Position numbers and translations under genes: made by a program. Below are positions 27,870-35,899 of a stretch of DNA of 64,000 nt, one piece after another; the stretch's first letter is position 1, and each line of letters begins with the position of its first letter. Source of the stretch: Actinoplanes octamycinicus (lineage in GTDB: Bacteria > Actinomycetota > Actinomycetes > Mycobacteriales > Micromonosporaceae); the NCBI RefSeq assembly GCF_014205225.1, contig NZ_JACHNB010000001.1, forward strand, positions 3,515,501-3,579,500, written 5' to 3'. The notes beneath the pieces were generated by a model. That model made no database searches. It was given only the letters and a program-made list of their open reading frames with translations, and was not told the DNA's origin.

Positions 27870-28662
27870 GCTGCGCGCCTACGCCGCGCTGGCCGCCGCG
27901 CAGGCCCGTTCGGTGGTCTCCTACCGCACGTCGTTCCTGATCGAGCTGCTCACCAACGTCGGCGCCACGGTGTTCGACGTGCTGACCGTGCTGGTGCTGT
28001 TCCGGGCCACCGACCGGATCGCCGGGTTCACCCTGCCCGAGGCGCTGCTGATCACCGGCATCATCTCGGCCGGGTTCGCGCTGGCCGACTTCACGATCGG
28101 CAACGTCGACCGGCTCAAGACCTACGTGCGGGCCGGGACCCTGGACGCGGTACTGGTCCGGCCGCTCGCCGCGCTGCCCCAGCTGCTGCTGATGGACCTG
28201 CCGATCCGCAAGCTGCTGCGGGTGGTGTTCGGCTTCACCGTGCTGGTCGTCGCGGTCCGGATGAACGAGATCGACTGGACCCCGGCCCGGGTGGCGCTGC
28301 TGCTCGTGGCGCCGCTGTCCTGCGCGGTGTTCATGAGCGCGATCTTCGTGATCAGCGCCAGCCTGGCCTTCTGGTGGGTGGACTCGGGGGAGTTGGGCAG
28401 CGCCTTCACCTACGGCGGGCGGGACTTCGCGTCGTACCCGATCACGGTTTACGGCCCGGTCTTCCGGACGCTTTTCGCGTACGTCCTGGGTCTCGCCTTC
28501 ATCGGCTACCAGCCTGCCCTGGCCCTGCTCGGCCGCCCGGACCCGCTGGGTCTGCCGGCCTGGGCCGGCTTCGCCTCGCCGCTGGTCGCGCTCGCCGCGG
28601 CCGTCGTCGCCGCCGCGGTCTGGCGCGTCGGCCTCCGTCACTACAGGAGCACCGGCTCATGA
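27862..28662 (+). CDS. ABC-2 type transporter permease (second of two)
   Basis: A 266-aa six-segment membrane protein. KTYVRAGTLDAVLVRPLA matches the coupling loop of the first permease (RIRTGDVAADLLRPVA), showing they are paralogues that likely form a heterodimer. It starts with GTG inside the end of the first permease gene and ends in an ATGA overlap with the ATPase gene. Confidence 0.87.
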   Translation: MGELRAYAALAAAQARSVVSYRTSFLIELLTNVGATVFDVLTVLVLFRATDRIAGFTLPEALLITGIISAGFALADFTIGNVDRLKTYVRAGTLDAVLVRPLAALPQLLLMDLPIRKLLRVVFGFTVLVVAVRMNEIDWTPARVALLLVAPLSCAVFMSAIFVISASLAFWWVDSGELGSAFTYGGRDFASYPITVYGPVFRTLFAYVLGLAFIGYQPALALLGRPDPLGLPAWAGFASPLVALAAAVVAAAVWRVGLRHYRSTGS

Positions 28663-29606
28663 TCAAGACCAAGGACCTTCGGAAGACCTTCGACGTACGC
28701 GTGAAGCGCGGCCGGTTCCGCCGCGAGAAACGCACCGTGGAGGCGGTCGCCGGGGTGACGCTGACCATCGAGCCGGGCGAGATGGTCGGTTACATCGGCC
28801 CGAACGGCGCCGGCAAGTCCACCACCCTGAAGATGCTGACCGGCGTGCTCACCCCGTCCGGCGGCGAGGTGGAGGTGTGCGGCCTGCGCCCGGTCCCGCA
28901 GCGCACCAGGCTGGCACTGGGCATCGGGGTGGTCTTCGGCCAGCGCTCGCAGCTCTGGTGGGATCTGCCGCTGCACGAGTCGTTCACCCTGCTCCGGCAC
29001 ATCTACCGGGTGCCGGCCGGGGAGCACCACGCCCGGCTGCGCCGCTGCCGGGAGCTGCTCGACCTGGACGACTTCCTGGACACCCCGGTCCGGCAGCTGT
29101 CGCTGGGCCAGCGGATGCGCGGCGAGCTGACCGCGGCGCTGCTGCACGGCCCGCGGGTGCTGTTCCTGGACGAGCCGACGATCGGCCTGGACGTGGTCAG
29201 CAAGCAGGCGGTCCGTTCGTTCCTGGCCGAGCTGGGCGCGACCGGCGACGTCACGCTGGTGCTGACCACCCACGACCTGGCCGACATCGAGCGGCTCTGC
29301 GAGCGCCTGGTGGTGATCGACCACGGACGGGTGGTGCACGACGGCACGATCGAGGCGCTGCACGCCCGGTACGGTTCCCGGCGCAGCCTGGTCGCCGATC
29401 TCGCGATCCCGCTGCCGGCGGAGTTCGAGCTGCCCGGCGCGACCCTGGTCGACGTCGAGGCCGACCGCCACCGGGTGACGTTCGCGCTGGACGGGGTGAC
29501 CGCGGGGGAGGCCGTCGCCGAGCTGGTGGCGGCGGTGCCGATCCGGGATCTGTCGGTGGTCGAGCCGGACATCGAGGACGTGGTCGCCCGGCTGTACGCC
29601 GGGTAG
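28659..29606 (+). CDS. ABC transporter ATP-binding protein
   Basis: A 315-aa ATPase. Walker A GPNGAGKST, Q-loop region GVVFGQRSQLWWDL, signature LSLGQRMRGEL (a LSxGQ variant), Walker B VLFLDEPTIGLD and switch His in TTHDLAD are all present. A C-terminal domain of about 75 residues follows, as in exporter ATPases of the daunorubicin group. The GQRSQLWWDL motif is typical of the two-permease uncharacterised exporters. The ATG overlaps the permease stop (ATGA). The stop codon TAG lies within the first copy of a downstream 48-bp repeat. Substrate unknown. Confidence 0.92.
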   Translation: MIKTKDLRKTFDVRVKRGRFRREKRTVEAVAGVTLTIEPGEMVGYIGPNGAGKSTTLKMLTGVLTPSGGEVEVCGLRPVPQRTRLALGIGVVFGQRSQLWWDLPLHESFTLLRHIYRVPAGEHHARLRRCRELLDLDDFLDTPVRQLSLGQRMRGELTAALLHGPRVLFLDEPTIGLDVVSKQAVRSFLAELGATGDVTLVLTTHDLADIERLCERLVVIDHGRVVHDGTIEALHARYGSRRSLVADLAIPLPAEFELPGATLVDVEADRHRVTFALDGVTAGEAVAELVAAVPIRDLSVVEPDIEDVVARLYAG

Positions 29607-29841
29607 CGAATCGAAAGCGGTCCGGCGGTCCTCCTCCGTCGCCCGCCCGGGTAGCGAATCGGGTGGGGTCCGGCGGTCCGCCTCCGTCGCCCGCCCGGGT
29701 AGCGAATCGGGTGGGGTCCGGCGGTCCGCCTCCGTCGCCCGCCCGGGTAGCGAATCGGGTGGGGTCCGGCGGTCCGCCTCCGTCGCCCGCCCGGGTAGCG
29801 AATCGGGTGCGGTCCGGCGGTCCTCCTCCGTCGCCCGCCCC
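29601..29841. repeat. 48-bp tandem repeat, five copies
   Basis: GGGTAGCGAATCG begins at 29601, 29649, 29697, 29745 and 29793, exactly 48 bp apart. Middle copies are identical; the outer ones differ by a few bases. The first copy includes the stop codon of the ABC ATPase gene, so the array looks like a repeated amplification of that gene's 3' end. Each unit carries a GGCGG-CCGCC self-complementary core. Confidence 0.9.
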
Positions 29842-29861
29842 GGGCGGCGATGGTGCGCGGC

Positions 29862-31178
29862 ATGAGACGACGAGCGCTGGCCGCCGCCGTGGCCGCCCTG
29901 CTGCTGGCCGCCGGGATCGCCGCGCCGGCCCGCGGCGCCGCCGCCGAGCTGGTGCTGAACGGCTCCGCCGTCCGGGACCTGACCGGCTGGACCGCGGCCG
30001 CGCAGTCCGGCGAGGTGGGCCTGCGCCGGGTGACCGGGCTGCGCGGCGCCCCGGCCACCACGGCGGTCCAGCTGAGCCGGCCGGCCGCCTCCGGCGCCTG
30101 GGCCTTCGCCCTGGCCCGGCTGACCGGCGGCTTCGTGCCCGGCCGGACCTACCGGATGACGGTGTGGGCCCGGGACACGGCCGGCGCCGGCAGCCGGCTC
30201 GGCATGCTGCTCGCCAACGGCGCCTGGGAGCACCGCCCGGCCGGCGTCATCGAGTTCGGCACCCTGGCCGGCACCGGCTGGCGGCGGATGACCCGGACCT
30301 TCGTGGCCACCTCGGCCGGCGCCGCGGACACCGGGTTCTATTTGAGCCTGCCGGCCGGCGGGCCGTTCACGATCCAGGTGACCGGGCTGACCGTGCAGGC
30401 GGTCACCGCCCCGCTGCCGGCCCGGGTCTCCGGCGCGCCGTCCCGGGTGATCACTTTTGCCGGGGCGGCCGGCTCGGCGCCGGACAGCCGGGTCTGGAAC
30501 CACGATCTGGGCGCCGGCGGGTGGGGCAACGGTGAGCTGCAGACGTACACCTCGAGCAGCGACAATGTGCGCCTGGACGGCGCCGGGCGGCTGCTGATCA
30601 CCGCCCGGCGGGACGAGCGCGGCGGTCTCACCAGCGCCCGGCTGACCACCCGGGGCAAGGTCGCGGTGCCCGCCGGGTCGTACGTCGAAGCGTCCCTGAC
30701 CGCCCCGGTCGGCGCCGGGGTCTGGCCGGCGTTCTGGCTGCTCGGCACGTCGATGGAGAAGGTCGGCTGGCCGGCCTGCGGCGAGCTGGACGTCTTCGAG
30801 GGCACCGGCGCGGAACCCACCCTGGCCAAGTCCGCCGCGCACCTGCCGGACGCGGCGAACCCGCGGCTGGACCGGCCGTACGACTGGGGCGAGGGCGGGG
30901 CCACCACCGACCTCGGCGTGCCGCTGGACGCCGGCCCGCACCGGTTCGGGGTCTACTTCGACGCGACCGTGGTGCGCTTCTTCGTCGACCGGAAGCCGAC
31001 CTTGACGCTCTGGGCCTCCGACGCGGTCGCCTCGGGCCGCTCCTGGACCTTCGGCAAGCCGCAGTTCCTGCTGGTCAACGTCGCGGTCGCGGGAGATGTG
31101 GACTCGTCCGCGACGAGCTTCCCGCGCACCATGACGGTCGGCCCGATCTCGATCTGGACCGGGGGCGTGCCGGCCTAG
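29862..31178 (+). CDS. Secreted glycoside hydrolase family 16 protein
   Basis: About 438 aa. An Arg-rich, Ala/Leu signal peptide (MRRRALAAAVAALLLAAG, cleavage near APARGAAA) is followed by a CBM4/9-like beta-sandwich (about 35-185) and a GH16 beta-jelly-roll (about 195-438). The catalytic motif GELDVFEG gives Glu308 (nucleophile), Asp310 and Glu313 (acid/base). Likely substrates are beta-1,3 or mixed-linkage glucans such as laminarin; the exact bond is unresolved. An in-frame ATG four codons upstream is an alternative start. Its stop overlaps the convergent regulator gene by 4 bp. Confidence 0.9.
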   Translation: MRRRALAAAVAALLLAAGIAAPARGAAAELVLNGSAVRDLTGWTAAAQSGEVGLRRVTGLRGAPATTAVQLSRPAASGAWAFALARLTGGFVPGRTYRMTVWARDTAGAGSRLGMLLANGAWEHRPAGVIEFGTLAGTGWRRMTRTFVATSAGAADTGFYLSLPAGGPFTIQVTGLTVQAVTAPLPARVSGAPSRVITFAGAAGSAPDSRVWNHDLGAGGWGNGELQTYTSSSDNVRLDGAGRLLITARRDERGGLTSARLTTRGKVAVPAGSYVEASLTAPVGAGVWPAFWLLGTSMEKVGWPACGELDVFEGTGAEPTLAKSAAHLPDAANPRLDRPYDWGEGGATTDLGVPLDAGPHRFGVYFDATVVRFFVDRKPTLTLWASDAVASGRSWTFGKPQFLLVNVAVAGDVDSSATSFPRTMTVGPISIWTGGVPA

Positions 31179-31747
31179 CGGTGCTCCATGACGAGGACCG
31201 CCCAGGACGGCTCCAGCGCCTCGTAGCGGTGCGGGACGTCGCCCGGGAACGACACGTAGTCACCCGGCCCGACCTCGATCGGCTCCTCGACCGGCCCGGT
31301 CCGGATCCGGCCGGCGCCGACCACGATGTGCTCGACGCTGCCCGGGATGTGCGCCTCGGCCTCCCGGGCCTCGCCCGGCTCCAGCTCCATCAGGTACAGG
31401 TCGCGCCGGGCGTGCGGGGACCCGGTGGCGAGCAGCGTGGCCACGAAGTCGGCCCGGTCGGCGCGCAGCCGGGTGGCGCCCTCGCCGGCCCGGATCACCC
31501 GCACCCGGGTCGGCTCCGGCTCGACCAGCCGGCTGAACGGCACGCCGAGCGCCACCCCGAGCGCCCACAGGGTCTCGATGCTCGGGTTCCCGCTGCCCGC
31601 CTCCAGCTGGGACAACGTCGACTTGGCCAGGCCGGCGCGGCGGGCCAGCTCGGCCAGCGAGATCCCGGCCCGGTCCCGCTCGCGGCGCAGGGCGGCGGCG
31701 ATGACGGCGAGCGGCGGCGCCGGTTGCTCCATGGGTGTTCGCTCCAT
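31175..31747 (-). CDS. XRE-family regulator with C-terminal cupin
   Basis: A 190-aa transcription factor. Residues about 12-70 form a helix-turn-helix of the Xre type (SLAELARRAGLAKSTLSQLEAG), and about 105-190 form a single cupin (DLYLMELEPGEAREAEAHIPGSVEHIVV...GDYVSFPGDVPHRYEAL) that probably binds a small molecule. It is divergent from azlC across 54 bp containing a perfect palindrome, so autoregulation and control of azlCD are likely. Met6 is an alternative start. Confidence 0.92.
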   Translation of the reverse strand: MERTPMEQPAPPLAVIAAALRRERDRAGISLAELARRAGLAKSTLSQLEAGSGNPSIETLWALGVALGVPFSRLVEPEPTRVRVIRAGEGATRLRADRADFVATLLATGSPHARRDLYLMELEPGEAREAEAHIPGSVEHIVVGAGRIRTGPVEEPIEVGPGDYVSFPGDVPHRYEALEPSWAVLVMEHR

Positions 31748-31764
31748 CGGTCGGATTGTTCGGT

Positions 31765-31793
31765 TTGACGAACGCTGCGCGTTCGTTCAGCAT
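31765..31793 (+). promoter_or_regulatory. azlC promoter with embedded palindromic operator
   Basis: TTGACG (31765-31770) and CAGCAT (31788-31793) are 17 bp apart. Between and over them lies ACGAACGC-TGC-GCGTTCGT (31768-31786), a perfect 8-bp inverted repeat expected to bind the divergent XRE-cupin protein. Predicted transcription would start within a few bases of the azlC ATG at 31802, which has no Shine-Dalgarno, so the mRNA is probably leaderless. Confidence 0.6.
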
Positions 31794-31801
31794 GACGAAC
31801 T

Positions 31802-32920
31802 ATGAGTACGTTATATCGAACGCAGGCCCGGCCCCGGGACGTGGCGGCCCTGGCCGCGGCGACGCTCGCGGTGGGCGCGTCGTTCGGCGCGATCACCGTG
31901 GCGTACGGCCTGCCCGGCTGGCTGGCGCCGCTGATGTCGATCGTGGTCTTCGCCGGCGGCGCCCAGTTCCTGGCGGTCGGCCTGTTCGCCGCCGGCAACC
32001 CGGTCGCCGCGGTCCTGGCCGGCCTGCTGCTCAACGCCCGGCACCTGCCGTTCGGCCTGGCCGTCGCGGACACCCTCGGCACCCGGTGGCGGGACCGGCT
32101 GATCGGCGCGCACCTGATGACCGACGAGGTGGTCGCCTTCACTTTGGCCGAGCAGACCCCGGCCGCCCGCCGCAAGGTCTACTGGCTGGTCGCCATCTCC
32201 CTGGTCATCTCCTGGAACCTCGGCGTGGTCCTCGGGGTCCTGCTCGGCGGCGCCACCGGCGACCCGGACTCCTTCGGCCTGGACGCCGCGTTCCCGGCCG
32301 GCCTGATCGCGCTGATCCTGCCGTCCCTGGGGGACCGGGACACCCGGCTGGTCGCCCTCACCGGGGCCGCCCTCGCGGTCCTGCTGACCCCGGTCCTCCC
32401 GGCCGGCCTCCCGGTCCTGGCCGCCCTGCTCGGCCTGCTGGTCCTGCTGCTCCCGCCGGTCCGCCGCCGTAGGTCATCCCCGGCGGTCGCTCCCGGCCCC
32501 TCGGATGGTCCGGGGTCAGCGGCCAGCGTCCCGGCCGATCTTGGCTCAGCGGCCAGCACCTCGGATGGTCTGGGCTCGGCGGCCAGCGTCCCGGCTGATC
32601 CGGGTTCAGCGGCCAGCGCCTCGGCTGGTCTGGGCTTGGCGGCCAGCGTCCCGGCTGATCCGGGTTCAGCGGCCAGCGCCCCGGCCGATCCTGGCTCAGC
32701 GGCCAGCACCTCGGCTGGTCTGGGCTTGGCGGCCAGCGCCTCGGATGTTCCGGGCTTGGCTGCCGGTGCCTCGGGCATCTCGGTCTCTGCTTCCAGCATC
32801 TCGGATATTTCGGGCGCACCCTCCAATGGTCCGGTCGATGCATCGCAGGAGCCGTCCTCGCTCGCTGGAGCCGCGGCTTTCCGCACGCCCGTCACCACCG
32901 TCGAGGAGAACCGATGCTGA
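31802..32920 (+). CDS. azlC: AzlC-family branched-chain amino acid exporter subunit with repeat tail
   Basis: Large subunit of the AzlCD-type exporter for branched-chain amino acids or analogues. Residues about 1-225 carry the family pattern: GASFGAITVAYGLPGWLAPLMS, FAGGAQFLAVGL and LLNARHLPFGLAV. Residues about 226-372 are a Ser/Ala/Gly/Pro tail with about eight 10-residue repeats (GSAASVPADP, GSAASTSAGL, GLAASVPADP), unusual for AzlC, which normally ends near 230-250 aa. The final VEENRC overlaps the azlD start. Controlled by the adjacent palindrome. Confidence 0.9.
   Translation: MSTLYRTQARPRDVAALAAATLAVGASFGAITVAYGLPGWLAPLMSIVVFAGGAQFLAVGLFAAGNPVAAVLAGLLLNARHLPFGLAVADTLGTRWRDRLIGAHLMTDEVVAFTLAEQTPAARRKVYWLVAISLVISWNLGVVLGVLLGGATGDPDSFGLDAAFPAGLIALILPSLGDRDTRLVALTGAALAVLLTPVLPAGLPVLAALLGLLVLLLPPVRRRRSSPAVAPGPSDGPGSAASVPADLGSAASTSDGLGSAASVPADPGSAASASAGLGLAASVPADPGSAASAPADPGSAASTSAGLGLAASASDVPGLAAGASGISVSASSISDISGAPSNGPVDASQEPSSLAGAAAFRTPVTTVEENRC
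32514..32765. repeat. 30-bp tandem repeat in the azlC 3' region
   Basis: About eight copies of a 30-bp unit centred on GCGGCCAGC, alternating between two sub-types (VPAD-like and TSAG-like codings). The frame is preserved throughout, giving the 10-residue periodic tail of AzlC. Confidence 0.85.
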
Positions 32921-33222
32921 TCGCCGCCGTCATCGCGCTCGGCGTGGGCACCTACGCGATGCGCCTCAGCGGAGTCCTGCTCCGCGACCGCCTGGAACTC
33001 TCCCCGGCCCTGCAACGCCTGCTCCCGATGGCCGCCGCGGCGCTCCTCGCCGCCCTGGCCGGAACGGCCGCGCTGATGTCCGGCGCCGAGTTCGCCGGCC
33101 TGGCCCGCCCGGCCGGGGTGGCCGCCGGCGCCCTGCTGGCGTGGCGCAAGGTCCCGTTCGTCCTGGTCGTCGTGGCCGCCGCCGCGGTCACCGCCCTGCT
33201 CCGGCTGGCCGGCGTCCCGTAG
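32914..33222 (+). CDS. azlD: AzlD-domain small subunit
   Basis: A 102-aa four-helix membrane protein, partner of AzlC. MLIAAVIALGVGTYAMRLSGVLL and LAWRKVPFVLVVVAAAAVTALLR match the AzlD pattern (TYxxRxxG near the N-terminus, a W/R-KxPF loop). Starts with ATG 7 bp inside the azlC end, so the two are translationally coupled. Confidence 0.92.
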   Translation: MLIAAVIALGVGTYAMRLSGVLLRDRLELSPALQRLLPMAAAALLAALAGTAALMSGAEFAGLARPAGVAAGALLAWRKVPFVLVVVAAAAVTALLRLAGVP

Positions 33223-33668
33223 CGGGCGCAAGTCTCGGCTTGCGGGGCGCGGCTGGTCCTGCTGCTTCGGCTCGCCGCCCGGGGTCCTGCCGCGCCGGGT
33301 AGTGCCGGTCCCGCAGCTCCCGGTTCCGCCGCGCTGGGTCCCGCCGCGTTGGGTTCTGCCGTTCCCGGTCTCGCCGCTCCCAGGTCCGTCGCTCCCGGTT
33401 CCGATGCGCTGGGTTCCGGCGCGTTGTGGTTCCGTCGTTCCCGGTTCCGTCGTTCCCGGTTCCGCCGCTCCCAGTCCCGCCGCTCCCAGTCCCGCCGCTC
33501 CCAGTCCCGCCCTCCCAAGGGGGCAGCCCCCGCAGACAGTGTGCGCGGGAAGGGGCGATGCGCGTCCGCGCCCTGTGGACAACCCCGAACTGTGGACAAC
33601 GAACAGCGCCACGTCCGCAAGCCCCCACCGGAGCCCGCGCCCGTGGCGCCCAGGTCGTACCGAAAGAA
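33223..33668. repeat. Gene-free stretch with about 15-bp repeats
   Basis: From about 33300 to 33520 a CCGCCGCTCCCAGTC / CCGTCGTTCCCGGTT unit of about 15 bp repeats with drift; copies near 33455-33510 are the most regular. Beyond it lie a pair of DnaA-box-like 9-mers. No gene is supported. Confidence 0.7.
33574..33599 (+). promoter_or_regulatory. Second pair of DnaA-box-like 9-mers
   Basis: TGTGGACAA at 33574-33582 and 33591-33599, with the same 17-bp spacing and orientation as the pair at 14389-14414, and the same CCC immediately before the first copy and C after both. Like that pair it abuts a tandem-repeat array. Confidence 0.5.
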
Positions 33669-34289
33669 TCAGATCTTGGCGCCCAGCTCCACCTTGGGCT
33701 TCGGGACGCGCATGCGGCGGAAGGTCAGGCCGCGCATGATGCCGTAGAGGTAGAGCGAGCCGAGCCGTTGCTTCGAGTCGGGGAAACGCTCTTTGACCAG
33801 GCGCTTGATGCGGCGGGCGATGAACACGCTGTCGATCACGACGGCCAGGGCCAGGGCGGCCCACAGGGCGTTGGTGGCGAGGACGACGGCCGGGTTCTGG
33901 ATCAGCGTGCCGACCATCACGATGAGGGCGCCGGCGATGAAGAACGAGCCGACGGTGCGGCGCGAGTCGACGATGTCGCGGACCAGCGAGCGCTCCGGGC
34001 CGCGGTCGCGGGCGAGCAGGAACCGCTCGTCGCCCTGGCGCATGCCCTCGGCGGCCTCGGCGCGCTCCTGGCGCTGCCGCTCGCGGAGCTGTTTCATCGC
34101 CTCTTTGCGGTCGGCCGGCGCGGCCTCCACCCGGCGGCCCTGCGGCGCGCGTTTCGGCGTGACCACACCCAGCTCTTTCTTGCTGGGCGTGTAGCTCTTG
34201 CGGCGGTTTTCGGCCGCCTCCTCCTCGGTCACCGAGGAAGTGGCGTCTTCGACGAGGTCGACTGGCTTGCGGCGAAACAGCGGGGACAC
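33669..34289 (-). CDS. DUF3043-family membrane protein
   Basis: A 206-aa protein with a charged cytosolic N-terminus (about 1-110) including the hallmark SYTPSKKELGVVTPKR, a Glu/Arg-rich helix (EAMKQLRERQRQERAEA), and two membrane segments (about 118-160, FFIAGALIVMVGTLIQNP and NALWAALALAVVIDSVFIA). The family is actinobacterial and unassigned; the mycobacterial homologue lies next to the cob genes (from memory). The GTG at 34287-34289 gives VSPLFRRKPVDLVED; a longer in-frame reading into the murA terminator is rejected. Confidence 0.9.
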   Translation of the reverse strand: MSPLFRRKPVDLVEDATSSVTEEEAAENRRKSYTPSKKELGVVTPKRAPQGRRVEAAPADRKEAMKQLRERQRQERAEAAEGMRQGDERFLLARDRGPERSLVRDIVDSRRTVGSFFIAGALIVMVGTLIQNPAVVLATNALWAALALAVVIDSVFIARRIKRLVKERFPDSKQRLGSLYLYGIMRGLTFRRMRVPKPKVELGAKI

Positions 34290-34305
34290 GCCACGAGCGT
34301 AGCCA

Positions 34306-34336
34306 AACGGCGCGGTGTGTGACACACCGCGCCGTT
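34306..34336 (-). terminator. Intrinsic terminator of murA
   Basis: 13-bp perfect stem (34306-34318/34324-34336, 5-nt loop), 20 bp after the murA stop in the leftward direction, followed by TTTGGCT. Confidence 0.75.
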
Positions 34337-34356
34337 GATCGAGACGAAACCGCAGC

Positions 34357-35712
34357 TCAGGGGCGCTCGACGTGGGCACCGAGGGCGGCCAGCTTGGCCT
34401 CGAAGTCCTCGTAGCCCCGCTTGATCAGGTTGACGCCGTAGACGCGCGACGTGCCCTCGGCGGCGAGCGCCGCGATCAGGTGCGCGAAGCCGGCCCGCAG
34501 GTCCGGGATGACCAGGTCGGCGGCGTGCAGCTTGGACGGGCCGGCGATCACCGCGGAGTGCATGAAGTTGCGGCGGCCGAACCGGCACGGGGTGCCGCCG
34601 AGGCAGTCCCGGTAGACCTGGATGGTGGCGCCCATCTGGTTGAGCGCCTCGGTGTAGCCGAGCCGCTGCTCGTACACCGTCTCGTGCATGATCGAGATGC
34701 CGCGGGCCTGGGTCAGCGCGACCACCAGCGGCTGCTGCCAGTCGGTCATGAAGCCCGGGTGCACGTCGGTCTCCAGGGCGACCGCCTTGAGCTCGGTGCC
34801 CGGGTGCCAGAACTTGATGCCGCCCTCGGCGCCGCTGACCCCTTCGCGGGCCACCCGGTCGTCGGTGATCTTCAGCTCGCCGCCGATCGAGCGGTAGACG
34901 TTCAGGAACGTCATCATGTCGGCCTGGCGGGCGCCGATCACCTCGATCTCACCACGGGTGGCGAGCGCGGCGGCGGCCCAGCTGGCCGCCTCGATCCGGT
35001 CCGGGATCGGCTTGTGCTCGTAACCGTAGAGCTTCGGTACGCCCTGGATCTCGATGACCCGGTCGGTGTGCACCGTGATGATCGCGCCCATCTTCTGCAG
35101 GACGCAGATCAGGTCGATGATCTCCGGCTCGATCGCGGCGTTGCGCAGCTCGGTGACGCCCTCCGCGCGCACCGCGGTGAGCAGCACCTGCTCGGTCGCG
35201 CCGACGCTCGGGTACGGCAGCTCCAGCTTGGCGCCGTGCAGCCCGTTCGGCGCGCTCAGGTGCATGCCCTCGGGGGTCTTGTCGACCACCGCGCCGAACT
35301 CGCGCAGCGCCTTGATGTGGAAGTCGATCGGGCGCGGCCCGATGTGGCAGCCGCCCAGATCCGGGATGAACGCGTGCCCGAGCCGGTGCAGCAGCGGGCC
35401 GCAGAGCAGGATCGGGATCCGGCTCGACCCGGCGTGCACGTTGATCTCGTCGGTGCTGGCGCTCTCCACGTTCGTCGGGTCCATGACGAGCTCGCCGTCC
35501 TCGGCGCCGTCGCTGACCTTGACCCCGTGGAGCCCGAGGAGGCCGCGGACGACCTCGACGTCGCGAATCCGCGGCACGTCGAACAGGCGGCTCGGTGACT
35601 CGCCCAGCAGGGCGGCGACCATCGCCTTGGAGACCAGGTTCTTGGCGCCACGGACCCGGATCTGTCCTTGCAGCGGCGTACCGCCGTGCACGATCAGGAC
35701 ATCGTCGGTCAA
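34357..35712 (-). CDS. murA: UDP-N-acetylglucosamine 1-carboxyvinyltransferase
   Basis: First committed enzyme of peptidoglycan precursor synthesis, joining PEP and UDP-GlcNAc; target of fosfomycin. 451 aa, slightly longer than E. coli MurA. The substrate-binding RGAKN and the active-site cysteine loop (PDLGGCHIGPRPIDFH) are present; Cys rather than the resistant Asp means fosfomycin sensitivity would be expected at the target. The TTG start is well supported by GGAGG 5 nt upstream. It is leftward between nadA and the DUF3043 gene. Confidence 0.95.
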   Translation of the reverse strand: MTDDVLIVHGGTPLQGQIRVRGAKNLVSKAMVAALLGESPSRLFDVPRIRDVEVVRGLLGLHGVKVSDGAEDGELVMDPTNVESASTDEINVHAGSSRIPILLCGPLLHRLGHAFIPDLGGCHIGPRPIDFHIKALREFGAVVDKTPEGMHLSAPNGLHGAKLELPYPSVGATEQVLLTAVRAEGVTELRNAAIEPEIIDLICVLQKMGAIITVHTDRVIEIQGVPKLYGYEHKPIPDRIEAASWAAAALATRGEIEVIGARQADMMTFLNVYRSIGGELKITDDRVAREGVSGAEGGIKFWHPGTELKAVALETDVHPGFMTDWQQPLVVALTQARGISIMHETVYEQRLGYTEALNQMGATIQVYRDCLGGTPCRFGRRNFMHSAVIAGPSKLHAADLVIPDLRAGFAHLIAALAAEGTSRVYGVNLIKRGYEDFEAKLAALGAHVERP

Positions 35713-35851
35713 CGTAACCTCCAGCCGGCGGGCGTGTAGCGCCCGGTGATCGAGGGGGCAGGAACTCGGGCGGGGGTACCCGATTCTGCAACCGGGGAAG
35801 CATAGCGCTGAGTGAGAAGTACGCCAGTCGTAGCGCGGCCGAGAAAACGTA

Positions 35852-35893
35852 GTAGCCGGGCAATCACCCTCCGAGGTGAAATCTCCCGGCTAC
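35852..35893 (-). terminator. Terminator of nadA
   Basis: Two stacked helices: 9-bp outer 35852-35860/35885-35893 and 5-bp inner 35864-35868/35875-35879. In the leftward direction it follows the nadA stop by 6 bp and is followed by TACGTTTTCT. Confidence 0.7.
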
Positions 35894-35899
35894 ACAGCG

